Source: Colletotrichum lupini
Lineage: Eukaryota > Ascomycota > Sordariomycetes > Glomerellales > Glomerellaceae
DNA length: 64,000 nucleotides
Assembly: GCF_023278565.1 (NCBI RefSeq)
Contig: NC_064673.1
Span: 1,488,001-1,552,000, forward strand
Direction of reading: 5' to 3'
Under the pieces are notes generated by a model. The model did not search any database. It saw only the letters and a program-made list of their open reading frames with translations, and was not told the origin of the DNA. Within the stretch, counting starts at the first letter, position 1. The number at the start of each line of letters is the position of its first letter. Positions 50,766 to 62,526 of the stretch are shown piece after piece. A program made the translations under genes and the position numbers.

Positions 50766-52055
50766 TAAGGTTAAGCTCATGATCCAGCGCTACCCCAAGT
50801 CTGGTAATAAAACTGCACGCAATACATGAAAGCGATGAAGGTATCGAGCCGGAGCCGGTTGTGGTTTCGATGCCGTTACGTACTCTGAACATGCGAATCT
50901 TCCTCCCCGCAAAGTTGATGGAGCAGAGAGTCAGCGGAGAGATCGATTGTGGTCCTGAAGACGGAGTTTGGGTGCCGGTTAGATCCACTGATTGCATGGG
51001 CGTGAAGAAAATCTTACGCAAGAGCTTGACCACGCTTTGCGGGGGAACAGGCCGCCGGCTCTTAGCTCTGGGGTGATTTGCTTAGTAACAAGCACTACAA
51101 AAGCGAGCGTAAAGGGGCCTGGGATAGGATCTGGACGATTTAGCAAAACACGTCGAAGACATAAAAGCTCTATCATGGATGGCGTGACTTCCAGTAATGA
51201 GAGTCCAAGAACGCCGATATCTAAGACTAAGTACATTCGGGCTTCTGGTTGCTAAGCCCACCATGTGAAAACCCTAGCTCCCGCTCACTTGGTATTTTAT
51301 CGTTGATGAGTGGGGTAGAAACCACGGTTGACATGACGGCCGCAACCTGCGTCAAGATAAATAGGTTCAGGAGGATAGAATGAGGAAAAATATGGAACGC
51401 GGTGCAAGAGTGTTACGAGTGCTAAACAAGCTTGGTGAAAAAATCAGGTACACTATGCTTGAACCTCGGACTCTCGGACTTCCACATAGCGAAAAACCCC
51501 CGCTGTCGTTTAGGCTTAAGGCATCAAGACCAGCAGCCAAGCTGCGCCAATTGCCAAGTTGTACGAGCGTAGCACCAGCCGCATTTCAGCCTTGGCTTAA
51601 CACTCTACTTTGGTAATGATGTCAATATCTAACGCATGCACTTATGAGTCTTCTGTGATTAACCGGCGCCCGAAGGCGCCGTCTGCCGAACAGCAAGACC
51701 CGACAAAGACTCCACATCGGCATGAGTGGGATCAATACCCGGGGGCGGCTTCCTGCACAGTCCCGCGAAGGTTCAAAATTCCCCGTTCGGCTTCATGAAC
51801 CCAATATTCTTATTTTCCGTAACATTGACGGCTATGCAGATCCCGCAATGTCACTGTAACGGCTCCCACACTTTGCCTTTAAACACACGACACCGCACCG
51901 CCGTAGAAAATAACAAGTCAAAGCTGACAGCGGTGAGTTAGAGCTCGCTAAACGTGTTAATACCGCTTCTTTTTGGACAGAGTAGTACGCCAGTGGCTAA
52001 GTTGTCGGTCGCTATGGCCCATACTTCAACTGCCTACAGGCATTACATTACAAGG
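50766..52055. other. Gene-free island between transposons
   Basis: About 1.3 kb of normal composition between the family B element and the solo LTR. Several short overlapping frames (50722-51033 minus, 51380-51616 plus and others) lack domains or splice structure. I see no gene that can be supported. Confidence 0.5.
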
Positions 52056-52060
52056 ACTAG

Positions 52061-52263
52061 TGTCGGATTGGAAGTCCAATTCGACCTCGGCGTACGGCCG
52101 GCCGCGCAGTGGCCAATTACGGCCCATACTTCCGATTATCGCGGCCTGCCCAACCTACGGTTGGAACCTCCCTTTTACACACACGCAGAAATTCATATAG
52201 TTCAATTGATCTCTTCGTCAACCCACGGTTCGAACCAAATATCCTGTGATACGGATACCAACA
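52061..52263 (+). repeat. Solo LTR of copia family A, un-RIPed
   Basis: 203 bp from TGTCGGATTGG to GATACCAACA, flanked by a perfect ACTAG duplication (52056-52060, 52264-52268). It aligns end to end with the LTRs of the three complete family A copies, but it keeps CA/TG dinucleotides that are TA in the others and is clearly GC-richer. It therefore represents the near-ancestral LTR. It probably arose by LTR-LTR recombination of a complete copy before RIP acted; at about 200 bp it is also shorter than the usual RIP length threshold. Confidence 0.93.
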
Positions 52264-52268
52264 ACTAG

Positions 52269-52553
52269 AAACAATCACTGACCTTCGAAGTGAGATCCGC
52301 TTCCAGGTCAAGTATCTCTAATGCTGTCCAGGAAGGTGTAGAGCCTGAGATATTGTAACACAAGCATTCTGTAGTTATCTGTACCTGTATTGATTCAAAT
52401 CCCGACGGAGTGCACCAAAACCATTGAATCCTGTGCCTAGTTCTTATCTGTAATTGAGATCAGTGGGACGGTGAACAGAGGCTATACACTCTAAAATCAA
52501 CCATGCAGGCAGTAAATTTTTTTCCTAGATTCTATAGAACTGCGTGTATAAGG
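52269..52553. other. Short spacer between solo LTR and Fot1-like element
   Basis: Less than 300 bp of normal composition with no gene or recognised site. Confidence 0.6.
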
Positions 52554-52555
52554 TA

Positions 52556-52600
52556 AGTCGACCCACCCCCTTTTGGCCACCCCCCCCTTTTGGCTACCCT
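52556..52600 (+). repeat. Left terminal inverted repeat of the Fot1-like element
   Basis: Contains two successive CCACC..CCCTTTTGGC units. It pairs with the right repeat with only a few mismatches (GGCC versus AGCC among them). Confidence 0.85.
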
Positions 52601-54397
52601 ATTAAAATATAGTATTAAAACATCGCTACTAACTATACTTAATTAATTAACTATCTTCTACTACTATAATAATATAGTTATTATTCTCCCTAGGTAATTC
52701 GACCCCTACGAGTTAACTAGGACTAACTAAACGGTTATTAAAGTCCTCCTAAGCTCTCTATATATCCTAAATATTCGCAAACTTAGTATTTAGGTTTATT
52801 AGTATACTCTTCTTTTTCCATAGCCTTAATTAGTTAACTTTGGCTTTTAGAACTCGAATATAGTACTAAAATATTACTAGATAGTAGGCCTGCTCGCTAA
52901 ATACCTTTTTTACCTTTTTAAATAGTAGTCGTTAAGTATTATAGTTTAGACTAAGCTCTATAAATAATTTTAACTAATCGCAGAGCTTGCTAGCCTTCTT
53001 AGGTATTAATTAGTTAATAATAAACGCTATTAATACTTAGTTAATAGCTTTTTTAGTATTATTAATTACTTACTTAGTATTTACGGTCTTTTTAGTTAAT
53101 ATAACTAGGTTAGGTAGGACTATTAAATTGGTAAGTAGTTTAGCTATGTTAGGGGGATATAGTCTAGTTACTTTCTACTTACTTTATATATTTAACGACG
53201 TTAAACTAGCTAAACGAGCTTTTTAATAATAACTTAAGAAGTACCGCTTTTTAATAATAGTAGAATTATTTACTATATCCTCCTTACTAAGCTCCTTTTT
53301 ATACTTAGACTTAATAAGTCTAAAGATAGCTATATTTAATAGCTAGAGGATATAAGAAGTATATAGTAATAAGAATAGTAAATAAACGTTATTTTTATAG
53401 TATTCTTATATAAATTCTATCGTTATATAACTCTTATAACTATTTAAAACTAATAATCGAGGCTTATTAAGTGTGCTAAGCCCCCTAAGGGGGGGGGTCT
53501 TAGTCTGTAATAAGAATACTATTTTTAATTACTTAAGGGTAGTCTTATCGGTCGTTTAGCTATTATTTATTACTATAAACTCCTAATTAGTATAAGGGTT
53601 AAGTTTAAATAGAAACTACTATTATTATACTAACTTTCCCTTATATATAACTAGTAGTTTAATAGCTCGACTATTAGTAAAAATATACTCGATTATAAAT
53701 ACCTAAGTACGCGAACTAGGCTCTTTTTTTTATACTACTATAGTCTCTATTTTATTTAAAACTAGGCTATTAAATCCCTTACCCTCTAGGATACTAGTCT
53801 TATTTATATTATACTTATTAGCCTATTTAATATTACTAATCTTTAGTATATTAAGTAATCTAAACTATAACTTAATTATATTAGTAGTAGCCCTATTTAA
53901 ACGCCTCGAATTAATAATACGACTTCTCTAGACCTTAATTAATAAGTTCCTCTTTAAAAAAGCGTCTATTTATCTCTTTTTAAGAGGATTTATATCCCCC
54001 TAGGATCTTAGAACTCGCTTAACGAATTTTATAAGCTATTTATAAGTTAATATAATACTTAGATTATACTAAATATAAACTTATTAAACTAGCTAATTTT
54101 CTTATTATAGAAAAAGCCTCTAGAGGTTTATAAATATTATTACCCTCGTTTAGTAGCCTCTCTTATAGTTACGAAGAGTTAACTTTAGAACTCCGAACTT
54201 AATCGAGGCCTAATTAACTAAGAGACCTCTTTTAATAACCTTAAGAGCTTAAATAACTTTATTTTTAGTATACGAGACTATTATATATTAATAAATAAGT
54301 ATATAAAAAAGAATGATATTTAGACGATTTTTATAATTATTATAGTGGTTTAAAAATCGTAGGTAGGGTTTTAATGCGGTGGCTGGGATGGAGAAAT

Positions 54398-54442
54398 GGG
54401 GTGGCCAAAAGGGGGGGGTGGCTAAAAGGGGGTGGGTCGACT
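54398..54442 (-). repeat. Right terminal inverted repeat of the Fot1-like element
   Basis: Inverse complement of the left repeat over about 45 bp, ending GGGTCGACT followed by the TA duplication. Confidence 0.85.
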
Positions 54443-54444
54443 TA

Positions 54445-55147
54445 GCATTTGGAAGTAACACACTCGCTTATTGGAAGCCTGAGAAGCTGCTTTTGTAGCA
54501 AGCTCTCGGAGTGAGCAGTATGCTCACACAGCCTACCAAGCCCATGAAAAGACTTACCGGTGGAAATTTAGATATTGGATTGTGGCATACATGGACACTA
54601 AGCAATGCTGACAGTAGACTTAACGGCGCGTGCCACCATTTCCTCGAGTTCGTATGAAACCTGCACTCTCCCGCCGGCTACCGAACTGAGACACGGAGTA
54701 TCTATGATTCCACTGAAGTCCACCAAGATAAGAAATGCTTGAGACTTGAGGTTCTAGAAACTGAATGACGCGCTCGCTACTTGGCATGAAGCACTCGGTG
54801 CGTGCCGAGAGTCCGCCTCGAAGTGGGCGGTGTCGATCTGCGCTAGTCCGGTTCACGGATCCACCCAGTCCACGACGTGCTTCATCGTCTAAGCTAGCGC
54901 CTGGTAGCAAGATGTTCATGCTGCACCAAGGTCTTATTTAAGGTCTATTAAAATTTCCAAAGGTGTCTTCATGAATCAAATACAGCCAGTTCTCAACTTT
55001 TAAACATTTGTAAAGACGAACCTGCAACCTTCATCGCTTCAAAGGCGGCCAGAGCTCGAAGTCAATTTTGCGTTCTTTTCTCCTTGAAGCACTTTTGGTA
55101 TCCCTTCTGCCTAACCTCAAGTATTTAGACCTCAAGCTCAAAGAAAA
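54445..55147. other. Upstream region of the P450 gene; one doubtful minus-strand ORF
   Basis: About 700 bp of normal composition. A 99-codon minus-strand frame (54620-54919) runs away from the P450 and could be the start of a divergent gene cut by the Fot1-like element, but it has no recognised domain. The promoter of the P450 must lie here. No TATA box is evident. Confidence 0.35.
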
Positions 55148-55619
55148 ATGGGTTCCCTACTACCCACGACGATTCGCATCGATGCTTCGTTGTTGAATTG
55201 GCATCATCTGTCTTCAACAGCAAGCTTTTTGCTACTCTCATCGCTGCTTTTGGGGATACTGTCACAAGTCCTGAGCCGGAGACTGAAAGTACCTACGCCG
55301 CTTTCGGAAGAGGTGTCCGATATCCTCAACAGAAAACGGTCATACGGGGCAAACGCCAGGAAACTACTCGACAAGTACTATGAGCGGGTAAGTAGACTGA
55401 TAGAACAGTTGCAGTGCGTCTCACAGCTAATGCGCTGGTCAGTTCAAAAGCAAGCCTTTTAGAATCGACACTATGGATGGTATGTCTACTTTTTTTCTTT
55501 TATAGAACTGGTGAAGAAGTTTTTAACTTTGTATAGGTATTAAAGTCGTCTTGCCCCTTGTAAGTGTCGATAAGCTAAAGAGTCACCCGGCATTAAGCTT
55601 TAAAGCCTCGATCGATAAT
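55148..55619 (+). pseudogene. Cytochrome P450, 5' part (exons 1-3), cut by a copia element
   Basis: Exons 55148-55387, 55443-55479 and 55537-55619, with introns of 55 and 57 bp, give 120 codons. They contain a membrane anchor (residues about 25-45, SFLLLSSLLLGIL), then RRLKVPTPLSEEV, KYYER, FRIDTMDG and the start of the substrate-recognition domain (KVVLPLVSVDKLKSHP). This is the usual N terminus of a fungal microsomal class II P450. The frame is intact up to AAT at 55617-55619, where the next intron should begin with GTAAGT. Instead the sequence reads ATAAG and then the LTR of copia family A copy 3. The remaining exons lie 6.9 kb downstream at 62527. Confidence 0.85.
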
Positions 55620-55624
55620 ATAAG

Positions 55625-55826
55625 TATTAGATTAGAAGTCTAATTCGACCGCGGCGTACGGCCGACTGCGCAGGGGCTAATTAGGGGCCCTATTTATAAT
55701 TATCGTAGCTAGCCTAACTTATAGTTAGAACCTCCTTTTTATAACTACGTAGATATTTATATAGTTTAATTAATCTCTTTATTAACTACGGTTCGAACTA
55801 ACTACCCTATAATAGGGATACTAATA
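55625..55826 (+). repeat. 5' LTR of family A copy 3
   Basis: 202 bp from TATTAGATTAGAAG to GATACTAATA. The first bases carry RIP changes relative to the solo LTR (TGTCGGATTGG). Confidence 0.92.
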
Positions 55827-57649
55827 CTAATTAGTAATTGAATTCTATTATTATAGATTAGTAAGGTATCTCGTTATATAAAAAAGACGACCTCTTAATA
55901 CCGCACGGGATAAGAGATTTATACTAATTAACCTTACGGAAGTAAACGAAAAAGGGGGCGATTTTTAAATATTATACGGAATTAAGTAATCGTAGCCCTT
56001 TACTACTTACGAGAGATCGACGTCTACTACGTTAAAATACGTTAATTAACAAAACTACTTAAATAACTAGCCTTTTATTATTACCCTAAGTAGCTTTTTT
56101 ATTAAACAACTTTTCTATAGCCGGCCCGCAATTAGAAATTAACCGGTTAAATTAGTAAAAAGAAATACCTAAGCGATAATTACCTAACCGTAATTAAGCT
56201 ACGAAAAAGACTACCTAAAAAATATAAAATAGGGTACCGAGAGGCCGCAAAAAATAAGATCTTTAAAGTATCTAACCCTACCGTATACGAGTAATAAGTA
56301 AGTATTTTTAATAAGTTTTTAAAATCTACGATTTTATAAAAAAGAGGGCTTAACTTCGTTAATTATACTTAACGGCTTATACGGTTCTTAATAGCTTATA
56401 TAGCTCTTTTACGAGCCGCTCGGCGTCTATTTTTAACTATTCTTACGGAATACCGCCCTAAAAAAAGTAGGTTAAAGAAGGAAGCTATTTAGAAATTATA
56501 AAGAGCACGAGGCTTAGGAGGCTAGAAATATATAAGATAACGGAAATCGATAACTAATAAAGATCTCGAAACTAATTACTATATCTTCTTATGGTAATAT
56601 AAACGTCTACTACTACTATTATAAAAAAGAACTACTAAAACCTACCCTTTTATACTAAATAAAAAGGAGGATCTTAGTAAGTACGATAGTTAGTGATTTA
56701 AAAGGGTAATAATAATTACTAAAAATAATAAAAACGAGAGTAGTAGCGAGATAGCGAGAAGAAGCGGGAATTTCCTAAACCTTAATAAATTCGTTAAGTA
56801 GCGAAAATACGGATTTACTATAACTAGCGCGCGGATTAGATATATCCTTATTAAGATTAAATACGCTAATAACTACTAATACGGGTATAAACTAAAGCAC
56901 GACCCTTAGTAAGTTAGGGTAAAAAAAAAGAGGACGAAACCCGATCTTGAATAGAATCCTAATCCCTTATAAGTAAGTAAATATTAACCCGGATTATTAA
57001 GGGACGTAAATATATAAAATCGCAGATTAGCTTAATAGCGAGCAAATTAACGTAGTATTAATTTATTTAACTAAGGTTTATAAGAAAAAGGGGCTATAGG
57101 GGTAACCCCTATTTTACGAAATCGTAAACAACCTTAGCTACTAACTAAATAAATAGTTCGCAAGTATAAGCCTAAGAATCGTAAAAGTAGTTAATAAATT
57201 CCTTTACGGGCGAGGGGTATTACTAGCATAATTATAATTATAAGAGCTATACGAAATATTAGTAGCGATAATTATAAAAAAGGAATTCGTACTATAGAAC
57301 TAAGTATAGGTCAATAGAGCGTATAATCGCTTTAATAAATTTAAAAAAAGGGTAAACGACCTAGATTTCCTCCCTATAATTACTAACGGAAATCTATTGT
57401 TATAAAAGGATATACCGGGGTAAAATATATTATTAAAAGTACGATAATTAATAATTCTACTTATTTTAATTTATAACTCGTTATTACTATTAATACGAAA
57501 TTTGGCACTAATTAGCTAATAAAAAAGGAGGTAAACGACCCGAAGTTATTAATAATACGTAGTAACGTAGGGATCGTATATAAATACTAAAAATATAATA
57601 GTAAATACGAGGCAATTTATAAACCTTAAAAAGATCTTCTTAAAAGAGA

Positions 57650-60600
57650 AATTATACTCTAGGGGGAAGTATAAGGTCTTATAAAAAACCCTAACGATAT
57701 TTTAAGATTATTATAAAAAAGTCGGAATTAGGGAGCACTAGTACTATTCGGTAATTAATGTCGTACTCATAAGCAAAGCCTCTAATTATTATTACGAAGC
57801 GGTACGTAATCTCGATCGAAACGACTTTTTTAGTATAATTAACGTAATCCGAAGCCGCTTTAAGACTTATAATAAGAATATAGAGCTCCTATTTAAGCTA
57901 TGAGCGATTTCTTTTATATTTATAGCTAGGATAATAAAGGGTAAATTACGAATAGAGATTCTTAAAGAGCTTATCGATCGAATTAATAAGCTAGCGAAAA
58001 CCTAGCTAAATAAGGGGATAAATAAGTAAAAAATCGGATATCTCTATACTATAATCTAGCGTATATTAAAAATAGAAATAACCCTATACTAAGTACTTAA
58101 AGACTACGAGACGCTCTACTCGAGGCTAAGATTTAGTTTTGATATTAAGGTAAGAATGCTACGCTAAACCTATTTTTAAGCATATAATAGCCCTTATTAA
58201 TAATATTAGGTCGATCGAACGTATAATAAGAAAGGAAAAGAGGCTAAATATAGTAATTATTAATAAAGAGGCCTAGATTCGTTAAATAAGTAAAGATTTA
58301 ACTTACGGGTAGGGTAATAAAAAAGGTAATACTATATTTATAAAAAGGATAGATATTAGTTAAGTAACTACTCCGAGGAAGAGCGTACTAAATTATACGA
58401 ATAGTATAGAAAGTCGAGGGTAATAAATAGTAAAACTAGCCCTCGTTAGTTTAATTAATCCCTTATTATATATAAGGGTAGATCTGGGGGTATAGAACTT
58501 AGTAACGGTAGCTAAAGTAGCGGCCTAAAGTATATACCCCCTATAAAAGATTCGGAAAATAAAGAAGATCTTACCCCTTATACTAACGAATTAGATTATA
58601 ACGAAATCGACGATATTAACTACTCTTTTTTTACCCCGTCAGCCTCTAGAAGATATATAAGGCTAAACGAATAGAGGGTAGCGGAAGCTCTTAATAAGTA
58701 GGTTTTTATTTATAAATAGTAAGAGAAGGTCCTTTAGATAACGGGTATAAAGGCGGTTAAAAGAGTAAATTTAATAGGGCTAAAGCCTATTCTCTTAACG
58801 ATTAAGGAGAAGATACTATCTCTTTTAATATTTAAAAAAAAGGAATATAGTACTAAGTAAATTTAAGGGTAGCTAGAGGGGTCCTTTTTATACTACTTAG
58901 ATCCTTTAAATACTAAGTTTATATAAGTATTTTATACGAGCGAAAGGTACGGCCTAAACGATTTTTATAAGATTATCCTAAATACTAAGGTATTATAATA
59001 GTTAATTAGAAAAAAAGGGTAATTCTAAGCGCTATAAAAGATCGCGCTAGTAACGCTTAATACGTTAATAGTAAGTATTACGAGGATTAGTTTCGGCCTA
59101 GGTAAGGAAATCGTCGCTCTAAGTATAGTAAAAGTAAAGACGTACTTCGGAACGATAACTTTTTATATTTTACTCGTTAATACCCTATTTCTCCTATATC
59201 TAAAAAATATAGATTAACTAAGTATTATATTTAATAATACGAGGAATAGAATTTTTAGTAGTAAGTACTTCGAAATAGTTAAATAACGATGGGGGTATAC
59301 GTTTATAAAGCTTATTAATAATACGAAGTTAATTAATTACTTAATAAAAAGTAAGCTTAAAAGACTATACTAGAGATTCGGGTACCCGTCGGTTACGAGG
59401 CTATATAACCTCTTAAAATAATTAAGTAATAATAATATCGAAATAGGGGCGCTAGAGTAGTTAACGAAAGTATATTATTAATACTAAATAAATACGCAGA
59501 GCCTATATAAATTTAAGTTTAAATTGCGTAATGAGCTTAACTTTAATTAAGAAATCGTCGTCGATATTTTCTATTTAAATAGTCGGCTAGTATTATATAT
59601 AATTAACGTAGCTATATCCTTCTAAGTAGGGCAATTCCTCTAGGATCTATAAGTAAAAATAGTATAAGTAGCCCTATAAAAAAGCTAGATTAATATATAC
59701 TAAGGACCGCTAGACGGTATTAGAACCGACGCTAGTACTAGCTTTAAGTTAGTAGAATTTAGGGATAATACGACGGCCTACGGTATATAGCTAAAAGTCG
59801 TACCTATTAAAGCGCACTATAGTATTAAAAAGGTAGAGAGGGTATATTAGTAGTTAAAAAGGGCGTTTAGAATTATTAAAGAGGAAAATCCGGATTCTAC
59901 CGACTACGAATGCTTCTAAATAGTCCTTAAATACTATAACGATACTATGGGGCCTAACGGACTTATATTAACGCTATTAATATTTAAAGTATAATTAAGA
60001 ACGACCTTTGCCTCGCTATTATTACTAAGTATAAGTTAACGAGCCCGAGTAGTTAAAAAAGTAATATAAGTATTGCGCGAGGTAAGTATAAAAAAGTAAG
60101 TTAACGAGGTAATTATTATATATAATAAGCCTAATATAGGGGATAATCTAGATATATTACTAAATTCGGATATATAAGTATAGCGCGAAATTACTTAATA
60201 GTAGGCTAGGCTATATAAGTTAATTTCTATTAACGAGCGCTTTTATATAGTTATAAAAGATCGTAACTAGTTACTCGAAGTATTAATTATAGTAGTTAGA
60301 CCGTATTATATAGATCTTAACGAGGTAATTTCTAACTTATAAAAAGAAGAAGAGCTAGGGGAAACTATATAACCCGTAGTAAAAGTATAGGAAATTATCC
60401 TTAACGAAATCGTCGTAGTAGTATTAATAGACGACGAGGAAGAGGAAATTGCTAAAAGGGTACTAATACTACTGGCGAGACGTCGTAGAAGACTATAATA
60501 GTAAGCCCTAACGCGGTAATTTATTAATAGCGACGAGGTAATTAATACTTTTTATATAGTAAAAAAGAAAGCCGATTTCGAGCTAGTAGTTAAACTACGT

Positions 60601-62200
60601 AAAGAAGGCGTAATTATAACTACTAAAAAGCCGTATAAGGGATTAGATTTTATCGAAGTAAATACTCTTTATAATCGAGGGGTCTATCGATTTATCTTAT
60701 ACGACTTAGAAAAATATATAAACCTCCGCATATTTAAATTACGAATAGTTCGTAAAATTAAAAAAAAAAGAATACCTTAGCCGTATAAGAAGTTTAGATA
60801 CGTAATTTAGGGATATAGTAACGTCAAAAAGGTAACGCTACTTATATAATCGCCTACTATATAGCGCTATAGCTAATAATTAATAATAGTACTAATAGCA
60901 TTACTACGGAAAAAGGAATATAAGATTTAGAGCCGTAATATTACCTAGGCCTATACCTAATCGGCCACAGGGCTTATAAAGAAAATCCTAGCCTATTTAC
61001 CGAAGGAAATAGTTAGTAAGTACTTAAAAAGTACGATTATTAAAGTGCTTAAGCTACTATATAGGCTCGTAAAATCGGGTACCTATTAGTAGGCTACTTA
61101 CTACGATTTTTATATTAATTAACTATTAATAGTTACCTCTATATACGACCCGTACTTATTAATCGCGGAGTACGAAAGTAACTAATTTAGGATCGTCGGA
61201 ATATAAACTAACGATATATTAAGCCTATTTAATATTAACTTTATAAAAAAAGAGGATAAGGAGCTTTAAAAAGCGGGCTTCGTAGCGAAGCTAAAAAAGG
61301 TTTTTATAATAAATACCCCCCTAGTATTTAACGGCGGGATTTTTATAATCGAAAAGGAAACCGTCGTTTTTTAATAAAAGGAGTAGGGTAAGAAAATTAA
61401 CCTTATTAATCTAAACATAACTAATATTAAAAAGTAATATAAGGCTAAGCTCGCGCGAGGGGTATATATTATAAGTATGTATTAGCTTAAAATAACTTTT
61501 AATTACGCTAGGGTAGCGTAAGCTATAAATCTAACTAAACGAGATATTAAGGTACTTAATAAGCGGCTTAAGTAGTAATAAATAAATCTTAATTGAGGTC
61601 TCGTTTACTACCCGATCGACCTTATAATTAGTAAGCTCTACGTCTTCGTTAATAAGTTATTTATAAATAATAACGACCTTACTTCGTAATTAGGGTATAT
61701 TATTATCCTAGCTAATAAGAGTATAAGTAAGAGCGAATTTATTATATATAGTAATATAATTTATTACTTATTAACTAAAAATAAGCGGGTAATAAGAAGT
61801 ATACTAGCGTTAGAGGTTTATAATATAGTTAATAGCGTTAACCTCTTTTATACGATTTTAACAACGCTAAGGAAAATTACCGATCGAATTAGCTTTCTAC
61901 TTATTTTAATAGTTATTTATACCGATTCTTACTTATTATATAAATACCTTATTAAATTAAGAACGATAAAAAAAAAGAGGCTTATAATTAATATTATAGC
62001 CCTTAGGTAATTATATAAAAAGCGCAAGATACTTAAGATCCGTTAGATTAATAATAAAAATAACCTCGTAGACGCTTTTATAAAAGTAGTACTAAATAAG
62101 GGATTAGAGTAATTTATAAGTAGCGGAAAAGTTATTATATAAATAGAAGGATAAGTTATATAAAAAGAGTAGAGAAAAGGGGGAAAAGGAGACGACTTAG
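57650..62200 (+). pseudogene. Relic of copia gag-pol polyprotein (family A copy 3)
   Basis: Colinear with copies 1 and 2. Protease, integrase, RT (TYDPYLLI-like at about 61140-61170) and RNase H (YTDSYLLYKYLIKL at about 61915-61960) can be followed through stops. Not functional. Confidence 0.82.
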
Positions 62201-62270
62201 TAAACGGGCCCGAGGTCGAATTATACCTCTAACCGTAGTAATTAAATCGATAAAAAAAAGAAAAAGTTAG

Positions 62271-62472
62271 TATTAAATTAGAAATCTAATTTAACTGCGG
62301 CGTATGGCTAACTACGTAAGAGCTAATTAGGGGCCCTATTTACGATTATCGTAACTAGCCTAACTTATAGTTAGAACCTCTTTTTTATAACTACGTAGAT
62401 ATTTATATAGTTTAATTAATCTCTTCGTTAACTACGGTTCGAACTAACTACCCTATAATAGGGATACTAATA
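62271..62472 (+). repeat. 3' LTR of family A copy 3
   Basis: 202 bp from TATTAAATTAGAAA to GATACTAATA, followed by GTAAG of the P450 intron. It is the most RIP-mutated of the LTRs at its inner end. Confidence 0.92.
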
Positions 62473-62526
62473 GTAAGTTTATTTCATTATGAATAAGTTA
62501 TGATGTATACTGACATTGCTTTCTAG

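Larger units (their letters stand above)
52556..54442 (-). mobile_element. Fot1/pogo-like DNA transposon, RIP-mutated
   Basis: 1,887 bp with about 45-bp terminal inverted repeats (52556-52600, 54398-54442), starting AGTCGACCCACCCCC, and TA duplication on both sides (52554-52555, 54443-54444). Size, TIR length and TA target match Fot1-type Tc1/mariner elements. On the minus strand at about 53281-53400 a transposase end can be read: LLYTSYILQLLNIAIFRLIK, which corresponds to the conserved P.(H)TSH.LQPLD..VF.PLK block of pogo/Fot1 DDE transposases after RIP. Stops abound, so no active transposase remains. The TIRs themselves are GC-rich and hardly mutated. Confidence 0.85.
55625..62472 (+). mobile_element. 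Ty1/copia LTR retrotransposon, family A copy 3, inserted in a P450 gene
   Basis: 6,848 bp with 202-bp LTRs (55625-55826 and 62271-62472). The target duplication is ATAAG (55620-55624) and GTAAG (62473-62477), differing by one RIP-type G/A change. Colinear with copy 2, including the 331-bp leader segment missing in copy 1. It has the same orientation as the interrupted gene and lies exactly at its third exon-intron border. Heavily RIP-mutated with gag-pol relics and no open frame. Confidence 0.93.
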
